This document shows positions 43,978-54,983 of a stretch of DNA of 64,000 nucleotides, one piece after another (position 1 is the stretch's first letter; each line of letters opens with the position of its first letter). The notes under the pieces were generated by a model, which ran no database searches, had not been told where the DNA came from, and saw only the letters and a list, made by a program, of their open reading frames with translations. A program made the translations under genes and the position numbers. The DNA comes from Thereva unica. Its lineage: Eukaryota > Arthropoda > Insecta > Diptera > Therevidae. The stretch is from the NCBI GenBank assembly GCA_949987705.1, contig OX465283.1, positions 92,615,813 to 92,679,812 of the forward strand. Reading direction: 5' to 3'.

Positions 43978-44356
43978 AATTTTCCTTTTGTGTGGTTGTA
44001 TATAGTACTTTTTACAGAATTTCCAAGAAGTGCTCCAAATAAATGAGAGATTTTGCTCTTACTTGGGAGATTTTTTCGAGACTTTCGTGAATCCCGAGGC
44101 TAAAATCTATGGAAACTCCTGCACGCGGAGTACAGGGACAAAAAATTTGTAAATTTGTGCAATTTCTTGTTCCTGTGAGAATACTTTTCAAATTTTCTTT
44201 TCCAGAGTTTAAATTTTTTTAAATCTTAATTTGTGAAATTGCGCCCCCGACAAATTGCGCCCGGTGCAAGTGCACCATTTGCACCTATGAAAGCGCTTCG
44301 CCCCTGATTGTATATAGTACACAGTACACTGTACACGCGGTACACTCAATACACTA

Positions 44357-44808
44357 GCCGCGTTCTTTTTGCACCGATCTGATCCAGATCAGATCAGCCG
44401 AGCATAAAAGAACGGACTTGGATCATGGAAGAAATTTAGTTTTTTACAGTTGTAGTTCTGATTTTTGATATGTTCTGTCGCAATTTATATCAGTCTCTGA
44501 AACTTATTAAAAATATTTCTGATTTAAAAAGAATTTATTAAAATGTTTAATTGACTTCCAAAATTAACAAAAGGTAACTTTCAATCATTTTTCCAAATAA
44601 TTTTATGAAATTTTGCAGAGAATTAAAGAAAACAGAACAAAATTATAAAAGCTCTGGATTTTCCAGAGATGTGTCTTGGATATGGTTGTTACACAAGCTA
44701 TTTTTGTATCACAGATTTTGATTCAAATCTTTTTTGGATCTAGTTGTTGTTGTTGGTTTGCTTGAAAGTTAATGATCTGAGTGGGATCGCGGTGTAAAAA
44801 GAACGCAG
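44357..44808. mobile_element. Small inverted-repeat element (MITE-like)
   Basis: CCGCGTTCTTTTTGCACCG near 44358 is mirrored by CGGTGTAAAAAGAACGCAG ending at 44808. CTA flanks both sides as a possible 3-bp target duplication. A GATCTGATCCAGATCAGATC palindromic stretch lies just inside the left end. Non-coding. Confidence 0.6.
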
Positions 44809-44951
44809 CTACTATTTTATAAGTTATCACTCGTAAAAATCGGAGTGTTTTGTTAAAGTTTACGGTGACGATTTTTTTAGGTTTAATCCCATAAAAACTT
44901 CGTTTCAACAAATTAACGTTAAGCCTCATCAACATCATCAACATCAACTTA

Positions 44952-45100
44952 AACGGGAATACTCACAATTATACCGGGAGGTGACGAGAAGCGTTCGGCA
45001 TAATAAAAGGCCGCAGATAAACGCGGAAAACGCAGGCTACAGTATGGTGCTGTACTAAATTAATAAACAGTTCTCAGGAAAGCACTCTATTAAAAAGTGT
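44952..45100 (+). repeat. LINE-A fragment (pre-RT region)
   Basis: About 150 bp similar to 22093-22263 of LINE-A copy 1 (AACGGGAATACTCACAATTA, CTCAGGAAAGCACTCTAT) with small deletions. Neither LINE end is present. Confidence 0.75.
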
Positions 45101-45385
45101 AAAATGTTCCATCAGCGCCGCTGTGCTGCTATAGGTCTTATATAACTATTTCGGATTAGTCTATTTTTATTAAATATTAACTGGAATTGAATATCGCCCA
45201 TTCGTGTGGCTTGCGAAATTAATCAATGTCTCTAGCTAGATAAAAACAAAACCTGTATGATGAATGTTGCATATTATGAATGAACATTTTAATAATTAAT
45301 GACCAATAATAACAATTTTAAGAAAAAATCACAAATTCTTACAATAGCAAAAATGTTGTTGTTCAGGAGATTATTAGGAAAACTA

Positions 45386-45876
45386 AAAAAAAAAGAAAAA
45401 AAATTTTAAGAAACTCTTTTCTTTACCTTAATATATTGATCAGTTGTGAACACAAAATTAATATAAATACTAAAAAAATCGACTAAAAGGTAAAAAAATA
45501 AGAAGATTTTAAACAATAAAAACTTTTAAATCAAAATGGAAAAAATCTCACACATTCCTTAAAGAAAAGCGTGGGGTGCGTTTTTATGAAACAAAATGCT
45601 CAATTAGTGAAAATTCGTAGCTGTCTGAAATGTTAAAATGTACTCACGGCAGTCATGTTTTTTTAAGTTCAGGTTGGTATGGGCGCCCACGCTTTTCTTT
45701 AAGGAATGTGTGAGATTTTTTCCATTTTGATTTAAAAGTTTATATTGTTTAAAATCTTCTTATTTTTTTACCTTTTAGTCGATTTTTTTAGTATTTATAT
45801 TAATTTTGTGTTCACAACTGATCAATATATTAAGGTAAAGAAAAGAGTTTCTTAAAATTTTTTTTTCTTTTTTTTT
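45386..45876. mobile_element. Fold-back element with about 190-bp arms
   Basis: Arms 45386-45575 and 45686-45876 are near-perfect inverted copies (one obvious difference, ATAAAAACT against ATATAAACT) around a 110-bp loop. AT-rich, non-coding, unrelated to the 30242 family. Confidence 0.88.
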
Positions 45877-47378
45877 ATTTTTTACTTTTTAGTAACGAAT
45901 AGCGTTAATTAATACATTACAATTTCCAAACTTTTAATTAGATTATCATGTTAAATAAGGAAACTTTTTTACATGTTTTGTATTTGTTTCTTTACAACAG
46001 TTCTCAAGTGCATCCCAAAAATGCACAATTTGATGACCCCTCAAAAATCTAATAGCGCTCTACGTTTTTTTTACATTTTGAAAGGTATTGTGCTCGCGTA
46101 TACTGGCTGGAGCAATAAAAACTAAAAACTGGAAACATATTTTTTTGCATCTTTTTAAATCATATTTTTATTTGCTATTGGTAGCTATGTTATGTCTTCC
46201 GCCATTTTTTAGTGAACGCCATATTTGATTTAAAACGACGTCATACAGTTTACTTTCTTACTCACTTTAATACACTTTCATTTAATATCCATACCGAGAG
46301 CGAAGTAAATAAAAGGGTAAACCGTCATTTTGTGTTGGCCGCCATTTTGAATTGAAATGACGGGACACAGACAACAGTATTCTAATTGTCACTCCCTTCC
46401 ATTTGATACCCATACCGAGCGCGTTGTAAAGAAAAATTGAACCTCTGTTTTGTGTTGGCCGCCACTTTTATTCCGCCATTTTTCTACCGCCATTTTGAAT
46501 TTAGGATGACGCTAATTGTATTCAACTTGTTATAACCTTTCATTTGATACCCATATCGAACGAGTGGCTTGTAAAGAAAAATGTAATCCATCATATTTTT
46601 TTGGCCGCCATTTTTAATTTGGAACTATAATTTTCGTGTGTTTTCGTCGGAAATACACATGGCTGTTAATTTTTACCAATTTTTATTGAAGGGAAGTGAA
46701 TTTTAAGACTCTACATTGAGTAGAACGAATAATTCCAAGCATTTTTTATTAAAAATCGTTTTTTGTTACTCAACAACAAAATCAACAACAAAAAATGTAA
46801 CAAAATGTCATATTCGTGTATTGTCATCGGGAATATGTATGCCTGCAAAGTTTCATCCATTTGCATTGAGCAAAAGGCGGTTAAATTAACGTTACAAGAT
46901 TTGATGCTCCGAAGTGAAAGTAAAGAAAAGAGTTTAATAAATGTAAAGGACTTATTAGACTTGACCGAATTTTGTAAATACTAGAAATTCCGGGATGAAC
47001 TTAAATTTCCAGGGCTCCATGCTTCGTCAAAACAGTGCTGATCTAAAATTGAAAAATTCGTGAAGATTGTAAAGGGCAACGTAGTTTTTGCAAAATTTTT
47101 AAAGAGTGACCGGATTTTGACAAGTGATTCTTGTTGGGAAGCTACGACTCCGCTGAATCCAGAAAGGGTGACTTCATTTCAACGAGTTTATTAGATACTA
47201 GCACACACCCGGGTGCGTTACAACGCCTTTCCATAAAAAAAATTATATTTGAATAGTCCGGGATAAGAAAAGGGTATAATGATACAAAGAAGATATCGGC
47301 AAACCAAGATTTTGGGTACATATAAAAATTTGGAGTTACCTACAACTTTTTTTTAAATTCGAGGTCGAGCACCACCAC
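45877..47378. other. Unassigned DNA with GGCCGCCAT-type tandem units
   Basis: About 46280-46640 has three to four degenerate units of 100-150 bp with CATTTGATACCCATA, TTGTAAAGAAAAA and TTGGCCGCCATTTT motifs, the same style as inside the element at 5768 and the repeat at 9196. Positions 46960-47200 are a third, partial copy of the sequence at 12707-12970 (GACAAGTGAT, TCGAGTTTATTAGATA-like). No gene. Confidence 0.5.
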
Positions 47379-48901
47379 CAGTGGCGTAGATAGGGGGGGG
47401 GATCAAGGGGATCAATCCCCCCCCTTGGACTTACGAAAATAAAGATCTTCGTATCTAAGTATTTAAGTATATGTACATGAAATTTTTAAAGCACCAGTTT
47501 CAAATGATTCTATGTATCATCTAGATCGGTTTTTGTGACGGCTGTGCATTTGAGTATTGCTAATTTCCGCGCTTCGAGAAGGCCGACCAATCAGGAACCA
47601 CGAAAAGGAAATCAGGAACCGCAAAAAGGCTCCCTATAATTATGGACACATTAAGCACATGTAAAGTAAATATGTACAATGAGCCAACAGTGACACCTCG
47701 GTTCCTAAATACTCAAAATATTAACATTATAGTTAATCAAGAAATAGAATCGTGTTCCTAACTTTGGGTGAAATAACTATTAGGTTTGAGCATATTATGT
47801 AGAGTATCAACATATGAACTTCCTAAAAAATGATGTAGTAATGATGACCACGCGCTCCCTCGGCACAATGTATTTTTTGTCACCGTCAAAGAAGGAGCAG
47901 GGGGCGGCCTACAAAGCGCTGCCACCCAAGCAAGTTTAAAATGTATTAATCCAACGAACAATATGTACTAAATCCATTAAAACAGTAGTAGATACTAAAA
48001 ATAAGTATCCCTTGATATGATAATTTTTCATCGAATTAAATCGAATAAGAAATGTACTTAAATCAAATAGTACCGAGTAAAAAGTTGTAGCTTAAAAATC
48101 GTAGCAGAAATAGTACAATTGTAGTTGGGTTGCAACGGTGCACAATCGGTGGAGCGGTGGTTCCACACGAGCGTACACCCGACACGACAAGAGTCGGCTG
48201 CAAATATGGTTTATGGCAAATAAAGTAAGAGTGGGCGGTGGAAATTGTGTCCATTTCATCGCCCTCTCTCACACTCCGCTCCATAAACCATCTTTGCAGC
48301 CGATACTTGTCGTGCCGTATGTGCGCTTGTTTGGAATGCCTGAATCAGGCAAAGTGAGCACAGCGAAGGAGTGTGTCCGTCTACGATTTGCCGAAGTCAT
48401 AAATGAATTGTCAAAAAAACCCCGAAAGTTAGATTTTTTGCTTTAATTTTTCCAAGAATATTTTCTATGATGTGAATATATACATACATATAATTTAATT
48501 AAATTTTTTACTAATTTTTTCCAATTTATTTAAATTTTTTACAATTTAATTTAATTAGTTACTTCCACATGTTGATGGTGGGCGACCTTTCGGTTGGACC
48601 ATCAATTTTTTACGACAAACTTTTTTGAGTTATTTATAACGGTATCTCTTAATTTATCTAACAAATATTTACTAATAGTATTTTTGCAATCACCAAACCC
48701 GACATCTTTAACGCCTATGCGTTTCACTAGAAACCACTATCGAGAATTTTTGCAATTAGAAAAGTTAGGCGTCAAAAGGAAGCTACTCACGAAATTTCAG
48801 CTTATCAAAAACAGAACTTCGGAAGAAAAATTTATTTAGGCCTTTTTAATTTTATACTAAGTCATATCCCCCCCCATGGCTGAAAGCTATCTACGCCACT
48901 G
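47379..48901. mobile_element. Inverted-repeat DNA element abutting the broken end of BEL
   Basis: CAGTGGCGTAGATAG at 47379 is mirrored by CTATCTACGCCACTG ending at 48901, with G-runs just inside both ends. The 1523-bp interior lacks a recognisable transposase. Inside is a 45-bp inverted repeat (about 48170-48215 with 48281-48330). The flanking octamers ACCACCAC and CTTCAATG do not match, so no hAT-type target duplication is visible. The right end supplies the stop codon of the truncated BEL gene. Confidence 0.7.
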
Positions 48902-51900
48902 CTTCAATGGTCTCTTTCCCCTTATCTTGAAGTGTACCCATACAGGGCCACAAAAGTCAATGCCAGTGTTTGCAAATGGCCTTGCAGGTTCAACTCGATC
49001 TCGGGGAAGATTTCCCATAAGCTGATTTGACAGTTTAGGTTTGGCTCGTGCACACTGCACGCAGTGTTGGACTACTGACCTGGTCAGGATCTTTCCTTTG
49101 ATTGGCCAATAAGTTTGTCGTACTATCGACAACAATGTTTGTGCCCCCACGTGCAGATTTTCCTTGTGCATTTCGTTGATTAGCAACTTTGTCAATGGAT
49201 GAGAATACGGTAAAAGCATTGGGTGCTTAGCGTTGTAAGGCAACGATGATTGTTCTAATCTGCCCCCCACTCTTATTATTCCTTTACGATCGAGAAATGG
49301 TGTAAGAGTGCTGATGGCACTAGTTTTTGCTACTTCTCCAAATCTTTCCAAGAAGCTGATGTCTTCCTTGAACTCTTCTTGTTGCATACATCTTATAATT
49401 AGAACCAGAGCTGCATCCAGTTCGTGTTTGCTCAGCCAAGTATGAGTCGTGGTTGCCTTGCCTTTGCTATTACTTATGAAGCGTAATATATATCCGACAA
49501 CTCTCTGGAGTCTCTTAAATGAGTTTTGATGATCAATTGTCGTGATTATATTAGAACTCTGAGTGGTGGTTGCTGCGAAGGCTACCTTCCTTCGTTCACT
49601 ATCATCTTCAACGCGTTTTTTGATGTACGGTGGAGGCCAAGACATCTCAGATCCATGAAGAAATATTGGTCCATAAAACCACAGATTGCACGATGTGAGT
49701 TTTTCAGGTATGATTCCCCTTGATAGGACATCAGCTGGATTCTGGTTTGATGTAACATGCCTCCATTGATCCGACGACGTCAGTTGTTGAATGGATGACA
49801 CTCTATTTGCCACGAATGTGTGGAATGATGAGGATTGCGAATTGATCCAGTGCAGGACAATTTCGGAATCTGTCCATAAGTAAACAGAATTGTGCTTGAT
49901 ATTTAAATCCTTAGAAATGCGAGCAGCCAGTTCAGCTGCTAGTTTAGCTGCGCAGAGCTCTAAACGTGGTAGGGTTATTTGCTTCGTTGGTGCGACCCGT
50001 GATTTGGCACATAATAGTCGTACTGTGATGATGTTGGTTTTATCTACCGATTTTACGTAGACGGCTGCTCCATATGCCTTTTCGGAGGCGTCTGCAAAGA
50101 TATGAAATTGGTATGATTTTGGAGCTCTGTGGTTGAAGATGTGACGTTCAAATTTGATGTTGTTTAATGCAGCTAGTCCATCACGAAAGTTGATCCAGTA
50201 AGTGTACATTTCTTGAGGGAGAGCAGCATCCCAATCTAGTTTTATGGACCAAAGCCTCTGCAGGAATAGCTTTGCGAGAACAATTACTGGTGCCATTATT
50301 CCTAATGGGTCGAAGCACCGAGCAATGTCAGAATAGGCGGTTCTCTTCGTTATCCGGTCATGTTTCTTCGTTGATGTTCTAATGGAAAATTGGTCGGATT
50401 TTGGTAACCAAGTTAACCCAATCGTCTTGATCGAGTCTTCGTCCTTACTGTCAAAGTCCAGCGCCAATTCCTGATCCCTTGGATCGATGTTTTGTAGCAA
50501 CCGTGGGCTGTTGGCGCACCACTTTCTCAATGTCATGCCTGCTGACTTAAGGATCGTTTGTATTTGTGCTTGGATTTCAACAGCTGTGCTTATGTTATCT
50601 GAGCCAGTGAGGACATCGTCCACATAGAAGTCACGCTTTAGCACCTCTGCTCCTAGTGGGTACTGCTCCTTCGTTTCGTCTGCTAACCTTTGTAAAGATT
50701 TTGTTGCCAGGTATGGGGCGCTTGTTGTGCCGTATGTGACAGTAGTTAATTGGAAGCATTTGATACGTTGTTCTGGGTCACTTCTCCACCAAATCAATTG
50801 ATATCGCTGATCTTCTTCGTTCACCCGTATTTGGCGATACATCTTTTCTATGTCAGAGGTGAACACATATCGGGGCATTCGAAATCTGAGCAGATGGGAG
50901 AAGACGTCGTCTTGCACCGTTGGTCCAGTTGAAAGGAGGTCGTTAAGTGAAATGTTTGTCGAAGTTTTCGCTGAACCGTCGAATACGACTCGTAGTTTCG
51001 TCGTAGTGCTGTCAGGCTTTGAAACGCAGTGGTGGGGCAAGAAAAAGTACGGCTTTTCTATTTCATTGAAGTTGATTTCCTTCATATGCCCGAGCTGCAT
51101 GTACTCGTTCATGAAATTGACATATTGCTCCCTCAAATCGTCATGCCTCGCTAATCTTCGTTCCACTGACATAAATCGTTGAAGTGCGATGTCCTTTGAT
51201 TCACCAAGCGAAGTCGGCTCACCCTGGAACGGTAATCTAACAATGAATCTGCCATCTTCATCTCTGGTAGTTGTCCGATCGAAGAAAGCCTCACATCTTC
51301 GCTCTGCTGCGGTCAGATTGGTCTGTTCAATTGGAGTTTCTAGTCGCCAAAATTTTTCAATTTGTGTGTCCAGCGCTTCATCTTCACTACATATACCGCA
51401 TACTGCTGAACTTTCGGTTCCTTGTTGGGACCCACCACCTACTACCCAACCAAAAACTGTATTTTGAAGGACCGGTAGATTGTCTCCTAACGTGATCTGG
51501 CCAACGCATAGCAATGAGTAGAACAATTCTGCACCAATCAATAAGTCAATTGAATCTGAACAGTTAAATCTTGGATCGGCGAGTTGTATATTTCTAGGTA
51601 GTGGCCATGCTGAAATGTCTATTTCCTGTGCTGGTTGAGGAGAGGTGATTTCTGGCAAAATGTGTACCAATAGTCGACATGAGAAATTATTTATCTTGGA
51701 TTTAATGGTGAGATTGATGTGACGTCGCGAAGGCTGTCGTTGCCTGTTAATTCCTTCAATAGTCATGGAGGCTGGCGTTCCTGTAAAGCCCAATATCCCT
51801 GCCATTTTTTCGGTAATAATGTTAGGTTGCGATCCATTGTCCAATATGGCTCGGGCTTCTACAACGTTGCCACTGCTCGCGATTAGATTGACTCTGACTG

Positions 51901-53779
51901 TACTCAATAGTACCTGCTTATTTGTGGTATGGTGTGCTTTTGCTGTCAAGGATATTGGGTCAGCTAATGGTTTAACTAACTGTTGACTGTTGGTGGCAAG
52001 TTTCTGTGTTGAATCTAGTTTACTCGGATTTGGTCCTGCAATCTCTGGCTTTGTTTGTATGTGGAGCAAAGTGTTGTGAGGCTTGTTGCAGTCTCTACAT
52101 CTCTTTGACGATGGACACTGGTTTACTGTATGTCCTGACCTTAGGCAGTTTATGCAGGCCTTGCTGGCCTTGATGAGACTGTATCTTTTTGAAGGCGAAG
52201 CTTGCAGAAAGGTTGAACAGTTGAACACTTGATGATTACCCTTGCATGTTGGGCATTTCACGTCTGCGGTGACAGTGGTTGTTAGTGATCTTGCCTGTGG
52301 TCTTCTTATAGCTTCCTCTGAGGTTTTGCCTTTTGCGCCAAGAGCTTCCAAAGATTGGAAGCGATTCTCTAGAAATCGGAGGAATTCCTTCAGAGACTGC
52401 AGCGCCCTAGGGTCCTTTAGTGACTGCTCCCACAATGTGTGGGTGTTTTTGTCTATTTTTCTTATGAGAATGTGGAGTAATAGTGGATCCCATTGGTCTG
52501 TAGCAATCCCGAGAGCGGATAGAGCGAGGAGACATTCGTGCGTAGTGTCATGCATGGTCCTGATTGCGTGGGCTGATTCGTGGTTGATCTGGCACTGCCC
52601 TAGTAGCTTATTGAGGAGTGCGGTGACGAGTAGCCGGATGTTCTCGTATCTCTCATTTATTATCCTCCAAGCCGTAGCATAATTTGCGTCAGAGGTAGTT
52701 AGATGTCTTACTAGTCTTTCCGCCTCTCCGCACAAACTTGTTTTCAAATACCAGATTTTCTGGCAATCCGCAATCGGCTGGTTATGAACGAGCTCAGTAA
52801 AGAGGTCCCGAAATTGCCGCCACTTCAGATAGTCTCCGTCAAATTTGCTAAGTATTATCTTGGGCAATTTCATTGATGGAACGATGGAACTGGTTTCAAT
52901 TGGCGGATTGATGCTTCTTGGAATGCTGCTCCCTTTATATCTGGATGCCTCGTGCAGTTGAATGAGATTGTAATGCACTTGTTCCTCCAAATTGAAGTAG
53001 GTATCTTCTTCATAGCCGAATGTGTCAGGCTGTTCTGTTGATTCCCAAACTACGTGATGGAGATGCTGTATTTGAGACCAATATTGCTCAATTGCCTTGA
53101 TTTTTATTTGAAGGAAGCTCTCTGATTGTTCCCTAAGAGGAGCTGGAAGTCCATTGAGTAGTCGTTCGAGGCTGTTTATCAGCGATCGCTGCCTTCGGAT
53201 AGTACCATTGATGTCAGTACCATGACCATGTTGATCCGAGTCTTCTACCTTGGATGGACGATAACATCTCTTTGGTATTGCACCCATGAGGGATTTCTCG
53301 CCGTCTGTGTTAGCTGTGGTAAACTCCTTAGTGGGTCCTCGTGGTAATGACATTGCGCCTGTAGTTTTGTCCTGAGTTCCTTGAGTATTGATTATAGCAC
53401 TCGGTAAATTTGTTGCTTCTCCCTGTGTGGCTGTGGTAGCTGGGGATGGTTGTGTTGCGGTCTCCCCTGGTAATTGTGATAGGTCCAAGGAATTCAATCT
53501 TGCGTGAATGTCCTGCTGCACATCTTCAATTACACTACCAACTGCATTATAGTAGTCCTTGGTGAAATAGCTGTGACTGATGTACTCGGGGTAATTAACA
53601 CGGATGAAATTGTCAGTTGTCTCGAAATCGTTCCATAACGGCTGCAATGATCGAAGCTTGCCCTTGAGATAATCTGCTGTCTTCCGTGATGAGCCATCCT
53701 TTTTATAGTTCTTGCATATCCTTATGATTTCCTGGCCGGTTGCCTCTTGTCTGCTGGCTAGTTCCTCCAGTGAAGTCAT
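48887..53779 (-). CDS. BEL/Pao gag-pol polyprotein, truncated at its C-terminus
   Basis: A 1630-codon gene from the ATG at 53779. Gag occupies roughly the first 600 residues, with zinc knuckles CPTCKGNHQVFNC and CINCLRSGHTVNQC plus CRDCNKPH. The protease follows (ILDNGSQPNII; DNG in place of the usual DSG/DTG). The RT has DIEKMYRQI and the catalytic YVDD (FYVDDVLTGSD), then RNase H (FADASEKAYGAAVY). The integrase starts with an HHCC finger (HVGAQTLL..CVQCARAK) and the first catalytic Asp region (GIDFCGPVWV). The rest of integrase is missing: the frame runs into the terminal repeat of the element at 47379 and stops. No internal stops. Confidence 0.93.
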   Translation of the reverse strand: MTSLEELASRQEATGQEIIRICKNYKKDGSSRKTADYLKGKLRSLQPLWNDFETTDNFIRVNYPEYISHSYFTKDYYNAVGSVIEDVQQDIHARLNSLDLSQLPGETATQPSPATTATQGEATNLPSAIINTQGTQDKTTGAMSLPRGPTKEFTTANTDGEKSLMGAIPKRCYRPSKVEDSDQHGHGTDINGTIRRQRSLINSLERLLNGLPAPLREQSESFLQIKIKAIEQYWSQIQHLHHVVWESTEQPDTFGYEEDTYFNLEEQVHYNLIQLHEASRYKGSSIPRSINPPIETSSIVPSMKLPKIILSKFDGDYLKWRQFRDLFTELVHNQPIADCQKIWYLKTSLCGEAERLVRHLTTSDANYATAWRIINERYENIRLLVTALLNKLLGQCQINHESAHAIRTMHDTTHECLLALSALGIATDQWDPLLLHILIRKIDKNTHTLWEQSLKDPRALQSLKEFLRFLENRFQSLEALGAKGKTSEEAIRRPQARSLTTTVTADVKCPTCKGNHQVFNCSTFLQASPSKRYSLIKASKACINCLRSGHTVNQCPSSKRCRDCNKPHNTLLHIQTKPEIAGPNPSKLDSTQKLATNSQQLVKPLADPISLTAKAHHTTNKQVLLSTVRVNLIASSGNVVEARAILDNGSQPNIITEKMAGILGFTGTPASMTIEGINRQRQPSRRHINLTIKSKINNFSCRLLVHILPEITSPQPAQEIDISAWPLPRNIQLADPRFNCSDSIDLLIGAELFYSLLCVGQITLGDNLPVLQNTVFGWVVGGGSQQGTESSAVCGICSEDEALDTQIEKFWRLETPIEQTNLTAAERRCEAFFDRTTTRDEDGRFIVRLPFQGEPTSLGESKDIALQRFMSVERRLARHDDLREQYVNFMNEYMQLGHMKEINFNEIEKPYFFLPHHCVSKPDSTTTKLRVVFDGSAKTSTNISLNDLLSTGPTVQDDVFSHLLRFRMPRYVFTSDIEKMYRQIRVNEEDQRYQLIWWRSDPEQRIKCFQLTTVTYGTTSAPYLATKSLQRLADETKEQYPLGAEVLKRDFYVDDVLTGSDNISTAVEIQAQIQTILKSAGMTLRKWCANSPRLLQNIDPRDQELALDFDSKDEDSIKTIGLTWLPKSDQFSIRTSTKKHDRITKRTAYSDIARCFDPLGIMAPVIVLAKLFLQRLWSIKLDWDAALPQEMYTYWINFRDGLAALNNIKFERHIFNHRAPKSYQFHIFADASEKAYGAAVYVKSVDKTNIITVRLLCAKSRVAPTKQITLPRLELCAAKLAAELAARISKDLNIKHNSVYLWTDSEIVLHWINSQSSSFHTFVANRVSSIQQLTSSDQWRHVTSNQNPADVLSRGIIPEKLTSCNLWFYGPIFLHGSEMSWPPPYIKKRVEDDSERRKVAFAATTTQSSNIITTIDHQNSFKRLQRVVGYILRFISNSKGKATTTHTWLSKHELDAALVLIIRCMQQEEFKEDISFLERFGEVAKTSAISTLTPFLDRKGIIRVGGRLEQSSLPYNAKHPMLLPYSHPLTKLLINEMHKENLHVGAQTLLSIVRQTYWPIKGKILTRSVVQHCVQCARAKPKLSNQLMGNLPRDRVEPARPFANTGIDFCGPVWVHFKIRGKRPLKQWRR

Positions 53780-53828
53780 AATGGTAGATTTGTAAATTAT
53801 TCCTTGGGGTGATTACACAAATTGTGTA

Positions 53829-53846
53829 ATCACGTCGGGGTCACCA
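53829..53846 (-). promoter_or_regulatory. BEL primer binding site, tRNA-Trp
   Basis: In element orientation TGGTGACCCCGACGTGAT matches, as far as I can tell, the full 18-base complement of the 3' end of eukaryotic tRNA-Trp. It lies just downstream of the presumed 5' LTR and 50 bases upstream of the gag ATG. Confidence 0.88.
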
Positions 53847-54960
53847 GTAAATGAATAGAATTCTTTTATTCTATTTTGTGATCGAAGGCACTTGTTACCT
53901 TGATCTTGATGTTTGTGTAGGCGGCTCTTGATACCGATACACTGAAAGTCTAAGTTGTTGTAAATAAGGTTTGTGTAAATCGTAGGCACTTGATACCTAG
54001 ATTCTGGCGATTGTATGACCGGCTCTTGATACCGACACACGAGAAATTAATTGTAGAATAAGGCAAATGAAATTAATATTTTAAGTGTTTATTCCGAGAA
54101 GTCTGTTGACTGACTGAATTTATTTTTAATTTTTCCAAAAGCTTTACACATTAAAATACTTAAAACTAGATAAAATTTTAACTTAATAGTGAAAAATAAT
54201 TTGCTGATTATGAATTTAAAAATGAGTACAAAAATAAAGAAAAACAAAACAAGAAGACAAGATTCCAGGCTTGCTCAGAATGCGAGCGTCAAATTTCGTC
54301 TGGAAATTTGTCTTCTGTCTTACAGCTGCTGATAAGCCTTGTGCTTATTATGTATATTATGTTAACTTAACTGCTGACTTAGGTTAAAGAATTCTTAAGT
54401 TTTTGTAAGAATTCGAACAACTCCTTTGATTTAAAAGTTATTCGGTTTGAATTAGCTTAGGGCTCTTGTACCCGTAAGCGATTGCAGTTGGAGTGTAAGC
54501 AGTGCTTGATACTACTTCACTTGTTCCAAGTAGGCTCACTTGGTAGAGACGACGAAAATAAAAAAGCCTTTTAATTGTTGTGAGAGTCAGCGACAATCTC
54601 TGACTGACTATTTATTTTTCTCATCATCACTGAAATACTAAGTTATATCATACATAACTGAGCCAAACAACCGAATCATCAGAATTATTTTCTCATGAGA
54701 AAAACATGAAATTCCAAAGAATCAAATTTCGTCTCGCGACGAATTTTACGTTTAAATCATTTTGTCTATAATGCATTTTCTTAACAAGATAACAAATATT
54801 TTTGAACAAGTGACAGAAATGGTTTTGAATTACTGTGGAAATGGATTTAAATTACTGTGCATTGGAATTTATTGTGCTTATCTCTATTGTATATGATATT
54901 TTTATTTTCTATCGAATTGTGAATTTTTATGTATGAAATATATGAATTTCGACAGCATTG
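53847..54960 (-). repeat. Presumed 5' LTR of the BEL element
   Basis: DNA immediately upstream of the primer site in BEL orientation. Two diverged direct repeats of about 95 bp (from 53887 and 53982) share GGCACTTGATACC-like and GGCTCTTGATACCGACACAC motifs. The outer boundary cannot be fixed, because no second LTR exists in the window. A TGTCGAAATTC start near 54953 is one candidate. Confidence 0.55.
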
Positions 54961-54983
54961 ATTATGATCATTGAAGACCATGC

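Noticed and set aside
48138..48446. 102-codon plus-strand frame considered as a transposase piece
   Set aside because: Its sequence is produced mostly by the internal inverted repeat and shows no transposase motif.
53847..54960. Exact BEL LTR boundaries
   Set aside because: Only one LTR is present, so the outer edge cannot be fixed by comparison.
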